Positions 10,373 through 21,222 of a DNA stretch of 64,000 bases are shown piece after piece. Position 1 is the stretch's first letter; the number at the start of each line of letters is the position of its first letter. Both the position numbers and the translations under genes were made by a program. The stretch is from the NCBI GenBank assembly GCA_025201345.1, contig JAIXMG010000022.1, positions 248,001 through 312,000 on the forward strand, written 5' to 3'. A model generated the notes under the pieces. The model had not been told where the DNA came from and searched no databases. It saw only the letters and a list, made by a program, of their open reading frames with translations. This DNA is from Thamnidium elegans (taxonomy: Eukaryota > Mucoromycota > Mucoromycetes > Mucorales > Mucoraceae).

Positions 10373-10733
10373 AAAAAATCTTGTCACTGTGTTCATGGTG
10401 TACTCACTATATTTACGCTTTAATAAAAAAGATTTATAACTTATAAATGCGTATAGAAGCTGTAGTTAAGAACGTTTATACTCGTATATAAAGCATTATA
10501 CAAAAAAAAAACAATATAAAAATGTTGTTTCACGCAGTTCGCAATTTCACGAAAGCATTTATAAATGATGCCACTAATATTTATATCTTTTCCTCCCTCA
10601 AGCCATTTACGAAACCACAATCTCAGGCAACAATAGTAATCTGAAGCTACAATACGTAATTTGAATATACGTTTAAAAAGTAAATTAAAAAGTTAAAGTG
10701 TAGATTCGAAAGCAAGACATGTGTCAACGTGCT
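10373..10733. other. 3' flank of copy 1, diverged part
   Basis: Noncoding. It aligns with the regions after copies 2 and 3 but with many substitutions, unlike the better conserved stretch beyond about 10680. A 22-bp block around CTCAGGCAACAATAGTAATC is shared with copy 3. Confidence 0.5.
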
Positions 10734-10946
10734 TTATTCTATTTTCAAGGGAGAAGAAAAAAAAAGTACGGGGGATATCATCTTAATTGATGACTTTTCA
10801 AAATATGCTAGTGCTTTTTGATGATTATTATTATTCATCCCTTGTATTCCATTATAGAGATCCCAGTAACCAGGGTCTGGAAAATTTGGTATACACGTTA
10901 ATGCTTTTTGTTGTTGCTGAGAAAGTGATGAATTAGTTGCTTCCAA
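10734..10946 (-). pseudogene. Truncated Sel1-like gene fragment in the 3' flank, copy 1
   Basis: Minus-strand reading frame of about 70 codons with QQQKALTCIPNFPDPGYWD and a helix-pair NNNNHQKALAYFEKSS typical of Sel1/TPR-like repeats. No in-frame ATG: the only nearby ATG is followed by a stop after four codons. The frame ends before further repeats. The mirrored copy is at 47147-47385. Probably an N-terminal remnant carried with the repeat unit. Confidence 0.45.
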
Positions 10947-12465
10947 GTTTCTATATGATTTCCATAGTTATCACGAAAAAAAAAGAAGATGAGAAGAGAT
11001 ATAAATAACAAACACCAATTTAAAGCATGTTCATATAATGTGATATAACATAATTATAGGTAATATAAATAAAAAATACTAGACTTTTTTTTTCATTCAC
11101 GAAACAAGTTGGAAAGACATTTTTGGTTTGTTAAAATAAGTAACAACAGTTGTATAAAAATGATTAAATATATCGCATGATTAAAAGTACCTAACGCCCT
11201 CGTTTCATTGTTTTTTTGTTTTGTTTCTCTTTCTCTTTTTTTATTTTATTATGTAGAGCACAATTGAACCCTATACCAAATGAATTTAAAGCAATAAGGC
11301 CAATAACTATCACCGCTCTTGTTTATTTGCAACAAATAGTTATAATATGATTGCGATTTAGGATGTCACTCCAAACTATCGAAGCTTTCACCACTAATAT
11401 CAGCTACTTCATCTTCAACTGGTTTTACTTATAGCCATTGAGTTGATTTGATAATAACGGTAAGAGGAAAGCAGAGTAGGGGTCACTAATTCCAAAAAGT
11501 AATGTTCCCAATTATATATATAAAAAGAAGCTCCAACCCGAATCTACGCCAGTCTTAGCAAGCTAACAAACCATTGTGCAGAATTGGTTGACTGAACTTC
11601 CAGGTAGAGGACCATATTAAGCCTGAAACTACTCAAAACTTATAGAGGATTCCATCCATTATAAATACGAACTTAGAAAGAAAAGACGAAATTTATTTCC
11701 CATGTAAATTTCTTTATGTTTGAATAAAATTATCATCCTTAGTATTCCTACCTTTATTTTTTTTATTACGATATAACCATTTTTGGGGCTAGTTATTGTT
11801 TATTGAAGAAAGTTCTTTTTTTCGCTTTGAAAAAGTATCAATTAGTTTTGGCAAATACTGTTACAAATTGATTAAGTTTGTAGCGGTAAAAAAAAAAAGA
11901 GAGAGAGTTGAAATGATTAAACAATAGATATGTTTTCTAAAAGTTCAATAAAAGTTAAGTGAGCATCATGTTTTAAGCTGTCCAACTATTGTAGAAAAGT
12001 ACATTTATAAAGAAAAAGAAAATAAAAGAAGAGAGTTTACAATAAGAATAATAATAATAGTATTTTAAGTAAAAATGAGATAAGTTTATTTAAGATAAGT
12101 AAATATAATGATATTTATAATAAATAAGTTGGGTAAGAATGTCTTTTGATATCTTAACTATCAAAGAGACAAAATAAAATAAAGAATAAAAGAGCTTGAT
12201 TAAAGGTCTTTTATAAGTTAAGAGAAGTGTAAGATTAAATTGTTTATAAGAAGTGAATTCTATTTTATTAAATAAAAGTTGAAAGTATTTATATCATTTT
12301 GGTTTCCTTAATTAGGTTTTTTTAACAACTATGAACGTTTGATTTCAACAAGGGACAACCCTCGTTAACATTATTTTATCAGAAAGAGATAGTTTGTGTA
12401 ACACTTCGATTCGTAACAATATCCCTCAGCCAACTTGTTTCAACGAAACCCCCCTTCTTAAATGA
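10947..12465. other. Conserved 3' flank of the repeat unit and AT-rich spacer
   Basis: 10947-11704 is almost identical to the reverse of 46378-47130. It includes a TATA-like run (TATATATATAAAAAG, about 11513) and a 23-codon ORF starting at 11362 (MSLQTIEAFTTNISYF), present in both copies. 11705-12465 is unique, very AT-rich and without coding signal. Confidence 0.55.
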
Positions 12466-12873
12466 ATGAACGGAAAATGTTTCTTAAAAAAAAAGGGGGT
12501 TGTGACATACCTAGCAGACAAGAGGTCGCGACTCCTCCCATCTACGTCTATAAACTACATTCCGAACCCAGCAAAGTCTCAACAGCCTATCATTAAGGTT
12601 CTGGGCGTCCCCAAGGAGCCGATTCTTACGCCCCGATTGACGCAGTACGTACTACTACCTGTCCGCGCTTCTGGAGCTCGTGTCCAGGCGTTGGATGAAG
12701 ACACGTTCGTGCATGTGAGCAGAGGAACTTACTGTGAAAACTTTTGTTTTAAAGGTCTCAACAACCGCAGCTCAGCAGACTCTCATTGATGTTGCCGCTG
12801 AGTCAACAGTTGATCGCCTTGTATTGAACCGTTTTCCCCGCCAATAAACTAATCAATCTTCTACCAACTTCGT
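12466..12873 (+). pseudogene. GC-richer coding remnant, unrecognised
   Basis: A 107-codon ORF (12466-12789) in a stretch clearly richer in G+C than its surroundings. It contains SQQPIIKVLGVPKEPILTPR and LPVRASGARVQALDEDTF. Removing a possible GTGAGC..TTTAAAG intron of 42 nt after TFVH would continue the protein as VSTTAAQQTLIDVAAESTVD and end NRFPRQ. I do not recognise it. The composition shift suggests a fragment of a foreign or transposon gene. Confidence 0.35.
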
Positions 12874-13606
12874 TCCGCAATCTATAAACTTGTCACATAC
12901 AATTTTATAAATGTTTTTTGTTTCTTTTATAGGCAACCAAAAACTATAGGCACTCAAGTTGTGGGTTGAATTTTTTTTTTTTTTTTTTTTTGGTGAAATT
13001 TTAATTAGCTTGGTTGTCCATAAATAATGATATGTAATCGTTTAAAGGCTGGTGTAATTCGTTATACTTGAAAAAAAAAGTACTTTCCGTGGTTTTTTTT
13101 ACTTTTGATACGATCAAAACCCCAACCCCCCGAAAAAAGTCTAAAACAACTAGAGGAAAAAGAAAAGCAAACGAAGGATAAAGTTGTAAATACCTTCTTT
13201 TTTTACGCTGCTTGTATACTACCAAATGATAGGATTTGCAAAACGAAAAAAAAATATACCATTATTAATTAATTATATGGTTTTCTTTCTTTTCTAAACC
13301 CAAAGCGGAGAAGTAAAAAAAAAATTAAAGGTTTTACCGGGACGAAAAAATATTTGTTTCAAAAAGTTAATGTTTGCATGATAGCTTGTCATACAATACA
13401 AAAAGTTATATTTTTTTCAATGTTTTTTTAAAAACATTTGCAGATCAAAAATGTGGGGGGGAGGGGGGGCTAAAATACAATTTTTTTTAAAGGTGTTACG
13501 GAATATACACGAGGAGGGGGATACGTTTTTTTAAAGGACAGAATTAAAGAGCACTATTAAAAACTTAAAAACAGTACTTTTTTGAATTGGGGGGGGGGTA
13601 TGTTGT
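12874..13606. other. Spacer with G and T runs
   Basis: No gene seen. Contains T22 near 12970 and several G tracts (13455-13468, about 13513-13520, 13589-13598) immediately downstream of the PAQR gene. Confidence 0.5.
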
Positions 13607-14904
13607 TTACACGAGCAAACATCCAAACGATTCACGCTGGTTGTAAAAATGGAACGATCCAATATAAGTAAACTATTCCAAAAAAAACCATTAATATACA
13701 AATAAAATCACCTTTTTTTTTTTTTTTTTTTTTTAACTTACAAAGATTCCAAGACATACAAAAACGTGCCAGATGGCATGACTTGTCATACCAGCCGCAT
13801 CGAATTTCCCAGGAAAAAACTTTTCGGGAAACCGTTTAGCGTACACCGTGACACCGCAGATATACATGGCCGATCCAATCAAGAGGGGTTTCAAAAACGC
13901 CAAAGTAATCAAGGCTCCCTTGAGCGATGCCATGTGCACCAGCGGCACGATGCTCGAGAACGCCATGGCAACGAACAACCCGATGCGAAGGGGTCTGTAC
14001 CGCTTGGTGTCAAAGAACTTGAAAAAAGGCAAGATAACGCCAATGCTGCCGATCAAACAACTAAAGATGATGTAGCGGGAGCGAGGAATTGGGTCGCAGT
14101 AGAACCCAAAGTGGTTTACTAGCGAGATGGATGCCGTGATTAAAAACGTGATGCCGATATAGTCTAGCGTAGCCGTGAAACTCTTGACATGATGTGCTGA
14201 GTGACAAATAAACGTATGGTAGATCGATGAGCATAAAAGACATGTTAATGAAGCCAAACAAAATGCCGTAAAAATCAAAAGATCTTGAGTTGATGCCTCA
14301 GGGAATTTTCTCTACAAATTCAATATTTTAGTTTTTTTTTTTTTTTTTTGTGGAATAACGCAAGTATCCCCCCCCCCTCCTTTTTTTTTACCTGAAATAT
14401 ATTAATAGAAAGATAAGAAAAAAACATAAACCCTAATAAATGACTCCAGATATTCATCGTCTCGTTATGTAATTTGAACAGAGATCGTAAACAATCTTTG
14501 GTACTACGATAGAAACGGTACCCCGATAAAACATACTCGTTTTCTCGTCTGTCTTTGGGCAATTCTTCCAGTAACAACAATCGCTTCGAGCCAAGCAATA
14601 ATGCTTTAGCTGTATCCCACGTCTCATGGATCTGGTCGTCCATGTAATCGATAAACGAAGTGTCTTCATCATAGTAGGTTTCGTTGGCCTTCAATTTCTC
14701 GTTTACTGAAGCGATCAACTGTGCAGCCAGGGACCCGTGGGCAGCTGACGCAGAGTACGATCTGCCTCGAGTGTACGGCACTGTGAGTGCATCCTTTGCT
14801 GAGGAAAACGAAACTACGTGTGATTGCGAGTATCGACGCAAGTGAAGGTTTTGTTGCAAGTCGTCGCCTAAAAAAGGTTGTTCTGTCATTTGTGGTGGAG
14901 CCAT
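13607..14904 (-). CDS. PAQR/adiponectin-receptor-like seven-TM protein (IZH family)
   Basis: Exons on the minus strand: 14904-14392, 14311-13742, 13672-13607; 382 residues. The N-terminal half is cytosolic, Ser-rich, then reaches the family signature GYR..CLRSLFKLHNETMNIWSHLLG. The membrane part follows with SSIYHTFICHS and, near the C-terminus, SHAIWHVFVCLGIF. These Asp/His/Ser positions form the zinc site of PAQR proteins. The long exon-2 frame would stop just after GIF at a GTAAGT. Splicing to a 66-bp third exon adds FTYIGSFHFYNQRESFGCLL, which restores the usual C-terminal helix end. Yeast relatives (IZH) affect zinc and sterol homeostasis. Intron 1 carries a C10 run, that is a G tract in the RNA. 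Confidence 0.88.
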
Positions 14905-15343
14905 GATATTAAATAAAAGGAAAGTAATGAAATGACAGTAAAACAACCCTTTCTGTTTTTGTTTTTTTTTTGATAAAAAAGGGGAAAAAGGGAAAAAAAG
15001 GAAAAAAAAAGAGAGAAAGTGAAACTTTTAAATATAAAAAAGATATCCAGTAAGGTACCATTTCTTCCCCCAAATTGTGGAGTGATCTGACCAATCGGAT
15101 AAAGATACAGAACCAATGAGGTACTCATTCACATGAGGGGTTCTCCAAAACAAGCTTGGTCCACCACACAAAAATTCATTGTTTTTTTTTACAGAAAATG
15201 TGGGGGGGGGGGGACTACTCCTTGATATTCATTGTCTTTGATCCCGTTTAAAATAATAAACGCTGAAATAAAAAAAAAATTGGTTTTTTTTTTTTTTGGC
15301 CCTCTTCTTCTTTTTTTTTTCTTCTACTTACAACGCACAAAAA
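14905..15343. other. Divergent promoter region, PAQR / Tem1
   Basis: Shared upstream region of two divergent genes. It contains purine-rich runs, a G12 tract (15202-15213) and T tracts before the Tem1 ATG. No ORF supported. Confidence 0.5.
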
Positions 15344-16262
15344 ATGTCTGAATCTTCTTCTAGTACTGCTACAACAAATCCTGCAGTGATGTCTGCTTCA
15401 GTTTCAACACAAGGCTCACAACTCGATTCAGCTCCGACTAGCAGGTAATTTTTTTTTATGATCGGGTGAAACGGGAAACTAAACATCTTTTTTAGTGTTG
15501 TGTTAAAAATGGGAATCATTGGTGACGCACAAATTGGAAAAACGAGTTTAATGATTAAATATGCGGAAGGAGCCTATGACACGGAATATATACAGACTTT
15601 AGGTAAGAGAAAAAAAAAAAAAAAAAAAGATTATAAAATTAGGTTTAGTCGATTGACTATTAATAGGTGTTAACTTTATGGAAAAGACCATTTTGATTCG
15701 AAAAACAGAAATTACTTTTAGTATATGGGATTTGGGAGGTAAAATATATATCTATTTATCATCTTTTTATTTTCTTAACACAAAAAATATATATATATAT
15801 TTAGGTCAGAAAGAGTTTGCAAGTATGTTACCCTTGGTGTGCAATGACTCTGTTGCTATTTTGTTTACATTTGATTTATCAAGAAAATCCACATTAAATA
15901 GTCTTCGAGAGTGGTACAGACAAGCAAGAGGATTAAACAAGGTAAATAATAATAATAATAATAAAGAGTAGACAGTATCCTAAATCCCCTTCTTAAAAAA
16001 AAAGAGTGCAATTCCTTTACTGGTTGGAACAAAGTACGACGAATTTGTCAACTTATCGTACGAAGATCAAGAAGAAATTACAAGACAATCAAGGAAATAC
16101 GCTCGGGTGATGAAAGCACCACTTGTATTTTGCTCAACAGCTGAATCAATCAATGTACAAAAGATTTACAAAATAGTACTAGCTAAAGTATTCGATCTAA
16201 ATTGTACTCTACCTGAAATTACTGAAATTGGGGGTCCAATCATTGAATATAAACATTGTTAA
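15344..16262 (+). CDS. SPG1: Spg1/Tem1 septum-promoting small GTPase
   Basis: Five exons: 15344-15444, 15496-15602, 15667-15738, 15805-15941, 16005-16262; 224 residues. G1 P-loop GDAQIGKTS (43-51), [13 protein letters not shown] (switch I region), WDLGGQ (90-95, G3) and GTKYD (147-151, the NKxD equivalent) are all present. The DLGGQ form, the block [10 protein letters not shown] and the ending [16 protein letters not shown] are specific to Spg1/Tem1 rather than Ras or Rab. There is no C-terminal prenylation CAAX, as expected for this family. It starts the septation initiation / mitotic exit network at the spindle pole body. MOB1, a later component of the same network, begins 4 kb downstream. 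Confidence 0.95.
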
Positions 16263-16331
16263 ATTCTTATTTTATTAATATAAAAAGTATGCAGGTTAAT
16301 TAAAGCAAAAATACCAGGCATTATAACATTA

Positions 16332-16333
<2 letters not shown>

Positions 16334-16362
<29 letters not shown>
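16334..16362. repeat. A29 homopolymer between convergent genes
   Basis: Uninterrupted A run in the 151-bp gap between the convergent Tem1 and DPBB genes. Confidence 0.8.
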
Positions 16363-16365
<3 letters not shown>

Positions 16366-16413
16366 AGTAGTGATACAAAAAGAGAACCAGCCTCTTTTTT
16401 TTTCTTTTAGTGC

Positions 16414-16773
16414 CTAAATAGACCAAGAAATAGGAACACGACCAGCATTTAAACTAGCAATCTTTTTAAATGCAGCAGGACTCATATCCACATCGCTTTT
16501 AGCGCACCCAGGACACGTATCAACCACTTTGACCGTAACAGAACCAGAGGGACCTTTGATCGTAACTGATTTACCGCAATTTTCTTTCGACTTCATAATA
16601 GACCCAGAGAGCGCTGCGACCATCTCGCTATCTGAATTCGTGCTTCCGCAGGACCCTAATCCTACTGCGTAATAAGTGGCATCGCCAGACATGGAATCAC
16701 GAGCTTCAATTGGTGCTGAGGAGACAGTCATGATCAAAGTGACTAAAGCAGTGATAAGAATAGAGAATTGCAT
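16414..16773 (-). CDS. Secreted RlpA-like double-psi beta-barrel (barwin/expansin-like) protein
   Basis: Single-exon 119-residue ORF. Residues 1-19 form a signal peptide ending at SSAPIEA. The mature part is one double-psi beta-barrel: GDATYYAVGLGSCG at the start, NCGKSVTIKGP in the middle, VKVVDTCPGCAKSDVDMSP and the ending GRVPISWSI. VVDxCPGC and the preceding NCG give the conserved disulfide cysteines. The pattern matches fungal small DPBB proteins (RlpA-like, related to barwin, cerato-platanin relatives and expansin domain 1). The DVD segment carries the Asp typical of the barrel. Expected at the cell surface or secreted, with wall-polysaccharide binding as likely role. A TATA box lies about 90 bp upstream. 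Confidence 0.88.
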   Translation of the reverse strand: MQFSILITALVTLIMTVSSAPIEARDSMSGDATYYAVGLGSCGSTNSDSEMVAALSGSIMKSKENCGKSVTIKGPSGSVTVKVVDTCPGCAKSDVDMSPAAFKKIASLNAGRVPISWSI

Positions 16774-16862
16774 GTTGTTGAACGGCCTGCGTTTTATGTA
16801 GAAAAATAATAGTATAACAAAGAAAAAAAGAAAAAAAAAAAAGGTGCCAAAATAACAGCCTG

Positions 16863-16870
16863 GTATTTAT
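16863..16870 (-). promoter_or_regulatory. TATA box of the DPBB gene
   Basis: TATAAATA on the minus strand, about 90 bp before the ATG at 16773. Confidence 0.5.
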
Positions 16871-17295
16871 AGTTTTCTTTTCTTTTTTGTTCGGGACCTT
16901 ATGTCCCCTCGAAAACGAACTACATACTATTAAAAGGGGGAGGCGGTTTAGTATATAAAAAGAAAGGGGGTTCTGGAACTAATAAATGCTCTTTTACTTT
17001 TGAGAGTGTTCATTCGTGATCGGAGTTGTTTCCCTTTTTTAAGCGTCTAGATTGCCAAAATAAACAAAATAACTTCAATGACTTGGCATTCATTTATAGT
17101 CGATCATCGCTTTTTCTTTATTATAGTGACAGTATAATCGTTGCAGATTAGTTTATATAATATTGAAGCAGGTTCACTTGTTTAACTATCATAACATAAC
17201 GAAAAAAATAAAAAGCGGGAAAAATAAAAGTAAAAATACTTTGTTGATTAGTACAAATCTAGTAATTTTTAAATATTCTGGGAACCGTTTAAATA

Positions 17296-17324
17296 TTTGA
17301 TACCATTTTAAAAATGGTATCAAA
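17296..17324. repeat. 14-bp perfect inverted repeat
   Basis: TTTGATACCATTTT, one A, then AAAATGGTATCAAA. Perfect arms with a 1-nt centre. Confidence 0.85.
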
Positions 17325-17671
17325 AGAGTAAAGTAATAAGGTGGTTTGTTCATGTCATATATACATATAAAAGTGAATGATACACATTTTACTGCAGGTT
17401 ATACATAATGATTTACGGTGCAAGATAACATTACGCTAGTTATACATTTCGATACTAGCGCAAGAAAACGAGTAAAAAAGCTTTTTCTGCAACAATTAAA
17501 AACAGGTAACCATTCATTTAAAGATGATAAACAAGTAATAAAAACGTCAATGTCATGGAAAATGATAGCGTTGCCCTGACCAAGTTACCATGCGAGATAG
17601 TTTTATTTGAATCTGCGGCTTTAATTTAATAACTTGTTATTATATGATATTACAAAGAAATGTATTTTTAG

Positions 17672-17694
17672 ACACACACACACACACACACACA
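17672..17694. repeat. (AC)n microsatellite
   Basis: About 11 uninterrupted AC units. Confidence 0.9.
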
Positions 17695-19099
17695 TACACT
17701 CAATTTTTGTTTCATATAAGACAGAGAGTCGCGATATATGGTCCTATCGGATGCTCCGTGATCCCCATAAGTCTTACCAATAAAAGAAACTATTGATTGA
17801 CATAAAAAAAACTCTAAATTTGAATTATTACTATTTTATCACGGGTACGCAAATCCCAAATTATATACAGGAGAGGTGCGGACAATATACCACTATTAAA
17901 AAAGAACGGTCGTTTTTTTTTTATAAGATAGCCGGGGAATTAGGTAATTCCGTTTCCTAAAGCATGGAAAATAAGATTACTCATTAAGACCATTACAACC
18001 CCCTTGACAATTTTTACAGAATATATTACTAAAGCAACCGCATTACATTCAATTTTTACTTGATTCATACAGGTTGCTTGTGTGTAAGCGCAGTGCGATC
18101 ATTCTTGTAAGTCAAACGAGCACGTAAAGAAAAGTATTCTAACTTTTAAATAAAAAAGTAAGGTAGATTACATAAAAAGATAGCAAGATCAATAAAAGGT
18201 TATTTATGACAGATGACTGAAATATAAAAAAGCAAATAATAATAAAAAAAAAGATGTCCTCACTTTTTTTTACCCCAAAATTTAAACAATTTTCTGTCCC
18301 AAGATACATATACATATATATATATATATAAAGGGTTAGTAATTCGGTTAAATATATAAAAGATATATAATATCTTTATTACCAGTTAATCAAGATAGCA
18401 TCCTTTTTATCTAAATAGTAAATCAGTATATAAGCCTCTTTATATAAAAAGATTGGCTCGGGTTCTTTTTTTATTATTATCTGTACAAGGCACTAGTTTT
18501 GCGTGCAACAATCTATATAAATTAATGGGGTTTGATATATACACTTTATCAATTAAATAAACCATATTACGAGGCTAAAAAAAATGAGGTAATCAGTACC
18601 ATCAGATGTGCAAACAACTTATACCTTTTTTTTATTTTTTTTTATACAAAAAGTTTATTTGTTTGTGTGTTCATATAAAATGTATAGTGAATAGCACATG
18701 TTTATATACCATACACAAAATCTGAAAGTTTGTCATAATAAGATAACATTTTATATTACTAATGAGGAATATTTCTGTTGTAGACTCGTTCTTTAATTCT
18801 TTTATAAAGTACTTTTATATTATTTTATTGACATATGAAATGTTACTGGCTTGTGATAAAAAAAACTTATACTGTTAAAAAAGTTGTAACCACAGTAAAC
18901 AGGAGAAGGTGTACAAAAAAAAAAAGAGATTACACCAAAAAAAAATTTCATATGAAAGATTCTTCACGTGTCAAAGATTATATATAACACAAGGAAAAAA
19001 AAAAAAAAAAAAAAAAAATACGTTTTTTTCTCTTTCTTTAATATACACAACAAACAACGACAAAAAAAAAAAAAACTAAATGTTAAATATATTTATATA

Positions 19100-20061
19100 A
19101 TGGTCTTTACACATGAATTCTACGATTCAGATCCTTTACCTCGATCTAGTTGGCGACCTTCTTCTTCCTCGTACGATTCTTGTGCGACAGACGAAGGATA
19201 TCACACCGACGAAAAACCACATTTAAATGACCAACAACAATCTTCATTTGAAAATGAAATTCCAATTTTAAAAAGCAATCGCACAATGTAAAAAAAAAAA
19301 AAAAAATACCTAAAAAAAAAAAACCAATATACTAACCCGTTTTAATGATTTTAGACAAATATCTTATTCAGCTTTAACTTATACCCTTACATTATCTATC
19401 ATATTATTATCTATTCATACAATTATACATCAGCCATTTCCCTGGGCTCATACATTTCCACCTATATTTACTTTATTTCATCTACTCTTCCATACAGCAC
19501 ATCTATCTGCCCATCTATTCAACTGGTTACTAATTGAAAGACACTGCGTAGTGTACGGTACCTGGCTTTACTGGACTGGTTGGCTCCTCAGCACCTTGCT
19601 CTTCTCTCAAAGGCTGGTTGTTTCCGCTGGTTTCACACACCCAACAACAATTCTATTTTGGTTACTCATGCTTGAGCGCAGAAATGCGTGGGGTATTATT
19701 GTCTGGGAATATGTGAGCAGACTAACCATGACAACAACCACTAGCCAAAAGAAGCCATTAAAGTTGTGGGAACTCGGTAGCTTTAGATTGCTCGTTTTCC
19801 GCATCTGGTGTTTGCTTGGCACAGGCAGCTTCTGGGGCTTGCTCTACATATTGCTCGCTAAATTAGACGGCTTTGCGTTCAAGTACCTGCTGCAAGCACA
19901 TCATATCATAAAGCTGTTGCTGGTCAGCACTGTAGGTGGTTTGATGATGATTGTCTTCTGGAGCTTCTGGACCTTTCAGTATAAAGGTGTCTTGTGGCAA
20001 AAAGAATTAAGAAAAGGTGTGATTGTTTGGTATAGTGAAGGTCTTGCACACGCTGCTGAAG

Positions 20062-20069
<8 letters not shown>
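19100..20069 (+). CDS. Multi-pass membrane protein, unrecognised
   Basis: Exons 19100-19287 and 19355-20069; 300 residues. Residues 1-62 are hydrophilic and rich in Ser, Asp and Glu (SSWRPSSSSYDSCATDEGYH), suggesting a cytosolic, possibly phosphorylated tail. From residue 63 there are six hydrophobic segments: ALTYTLTLSIILLSIHTIIH, a FHLLFHTAHLSAHLFNWLL segment, WLYWTGWLLSTLLF, a TTILFWLLML segment, a RIWCLLGTGSFWGLLYILLA segment and LLLVSTVGGLMMIVFWSFW. Trp and His are frequent at the membrane edges. The arrangement resembles fungal proteins loosely grouped with the FAR-17a/AIG1 or TLC-type families, but I see no diagnostic motif and leave the function open. Splicing is in frame (AT|A). Confidence 0.8.
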
Positions 20070-20094
<25 letters not shown>

Positions 20095-20179
20095 CTGTAA
20101 ATAAAAAAAATAAAATAAATTATAATTTTCTTTTTTTTTTTTTTTTTTGCATCTTGTTGTTGTTGTTGTTTTGTTGCAA

Positions 20180-21040
20180 ATGAGTTTTCTTAATTTCAGG
20201 TAATTGAATCTTTTTACTTTTTGCTTATCTCCCCCCTCCCCTTTTTTTTTAACATGCTTTATTTTCTAGCTTGGGTGGCAAGAAGAATAAGGCCTCAAAG
20301 ACAAAAACTTCAACAACAAGTTTATACAGCTCAGATAATAAACCGCTATTTCTTAGTAGTCCTTATGTCACTCATATGCTCGTGAAGGGTAATTTCAAAA
20401 CAATTACAGAGTTACCAAAGTTTATCGATTTAGAAGAATGGCTTGCTTTCAACAGTAAGGGGAAACAACAGTATATTGTGTAAAAAAAAAACCGTACTAA
20501 CAAAAACATCATAGCATTTGAATTCTTTAACCACATCAACATGTTTTATGGTTCTATTACCGATTTTTGTACTCCTCAAGTATGTCCTTCCATGTCTGCA
20601 GGTCCTGGGTAAAGTAAACCCGTTTCTATACTACAAAAAAAAAAAGACTAAACTTTCGTAATAGTGTCGAGTATACTTGGGTAGATGCCTCCTCAAAAAA
20701 AATAAAGTTATCAGCACCACAGTACATTGACTACATGGCATCGAGTATACAAAACATGATGGGCGACGAGAACTTGTTCCCCACCAAAGCTGGTCGAGAA
20801 TTCCCCAGAGATTTTATCCAGCTTGTTCGACGAATATTTGGACAGCTGTTTCGATTATTTGCGCATATATACCATCATCACTATGATAAAATATTGTCAT
20901 TGCACGAAGAACCTCATTTAAACTCGTTATTTGCTCATTTTATATCCTTTGCAAAGGAGTTTGACTTGTTGGATAAAAAAGAGATTCAACCATTACAAGA
21001 ATTAATTGATACCATGGTAGACAATGGAGTTATTTCATAA
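20180..21040 (+). CDS. MOB1: MOB1 kinase activator
   Basis: Four exons: 20180-20199, 20270-20454, 20515-20608, 20665-21040; 224 residues. The N-terminal exon encodes only MSFLNF, a common Mob1 start. The Mob fold is recognised from EWLAFNTFEFFNHINMFYGS, the zinc ligands C87 and C92 (FCTPQVC), and H167 and H172 (AHIYHHHY), plus FPRDFIQLVRRIFGQLFRLF. MOB1 binds and activates NDR/LATS kinases (Sid2/Dbf2) in septation and mitotic exit. Near the third splice junction the usual KYEYxW appears as GVEYTWVD, slightly different from the consensus; the acceptor there could be placed otherwise, but the frame stays open. Confidence 0.95.
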
Positions 21041-21222
21041 CAACAAAAATAATAACTAATAAACAACTTTTTTTTTTTTTTTTTTTTTTTTTCTCCCTTA
21101 CTTTCACCCTTTTTTTTTTTTTTTTTTTTTTTTATTAATGCTGTATTTCACTTTTTATTTTTTTTATTTTTTCCTTTTTTCCCTTTATTTATTTATTTAT
21201 TTAAATAGAAACAAAAGAGGGA

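Larger units (their letters stand above)
6353..11704 (+). repeat. Segmental repeat unit, copy 1
   Basis: Holds the first Hsp70-like gene with its 5' and 3' flanks. The upstream part (6353-6640) aligns with 41596-41880. The gene aligns with both other copies. The 3' flank (about 10680-11704) aligns in reverse with 46378-47400 at very high identity, ending at CATGGGAAAT. I see no terminal inverted repeats or target duplications marking the ends. Confidence 0.8.
16871..19099. other. Long intergenic region (2.2 kb) without a gene
   Basis: No ORF above background on either strand. It contains an (AC) microsatellite at 17672-17694, a (TA) run at 18315-18331, a 29-bp perfect palindrome at 17296-17324, a short inverted repeat CGCTAGT/ACTAGCG (about 17433-17460) and several TATA-like strings. 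It could hold an unrecognised noncoding RNA. Confidence 0.5.

Noticed and set aside
13766..14122. 118-codon plus-strand ORF
   Set aside because: Antisense to the transmembrane part of the PAQR gene, whose protein signature is unmistakable.
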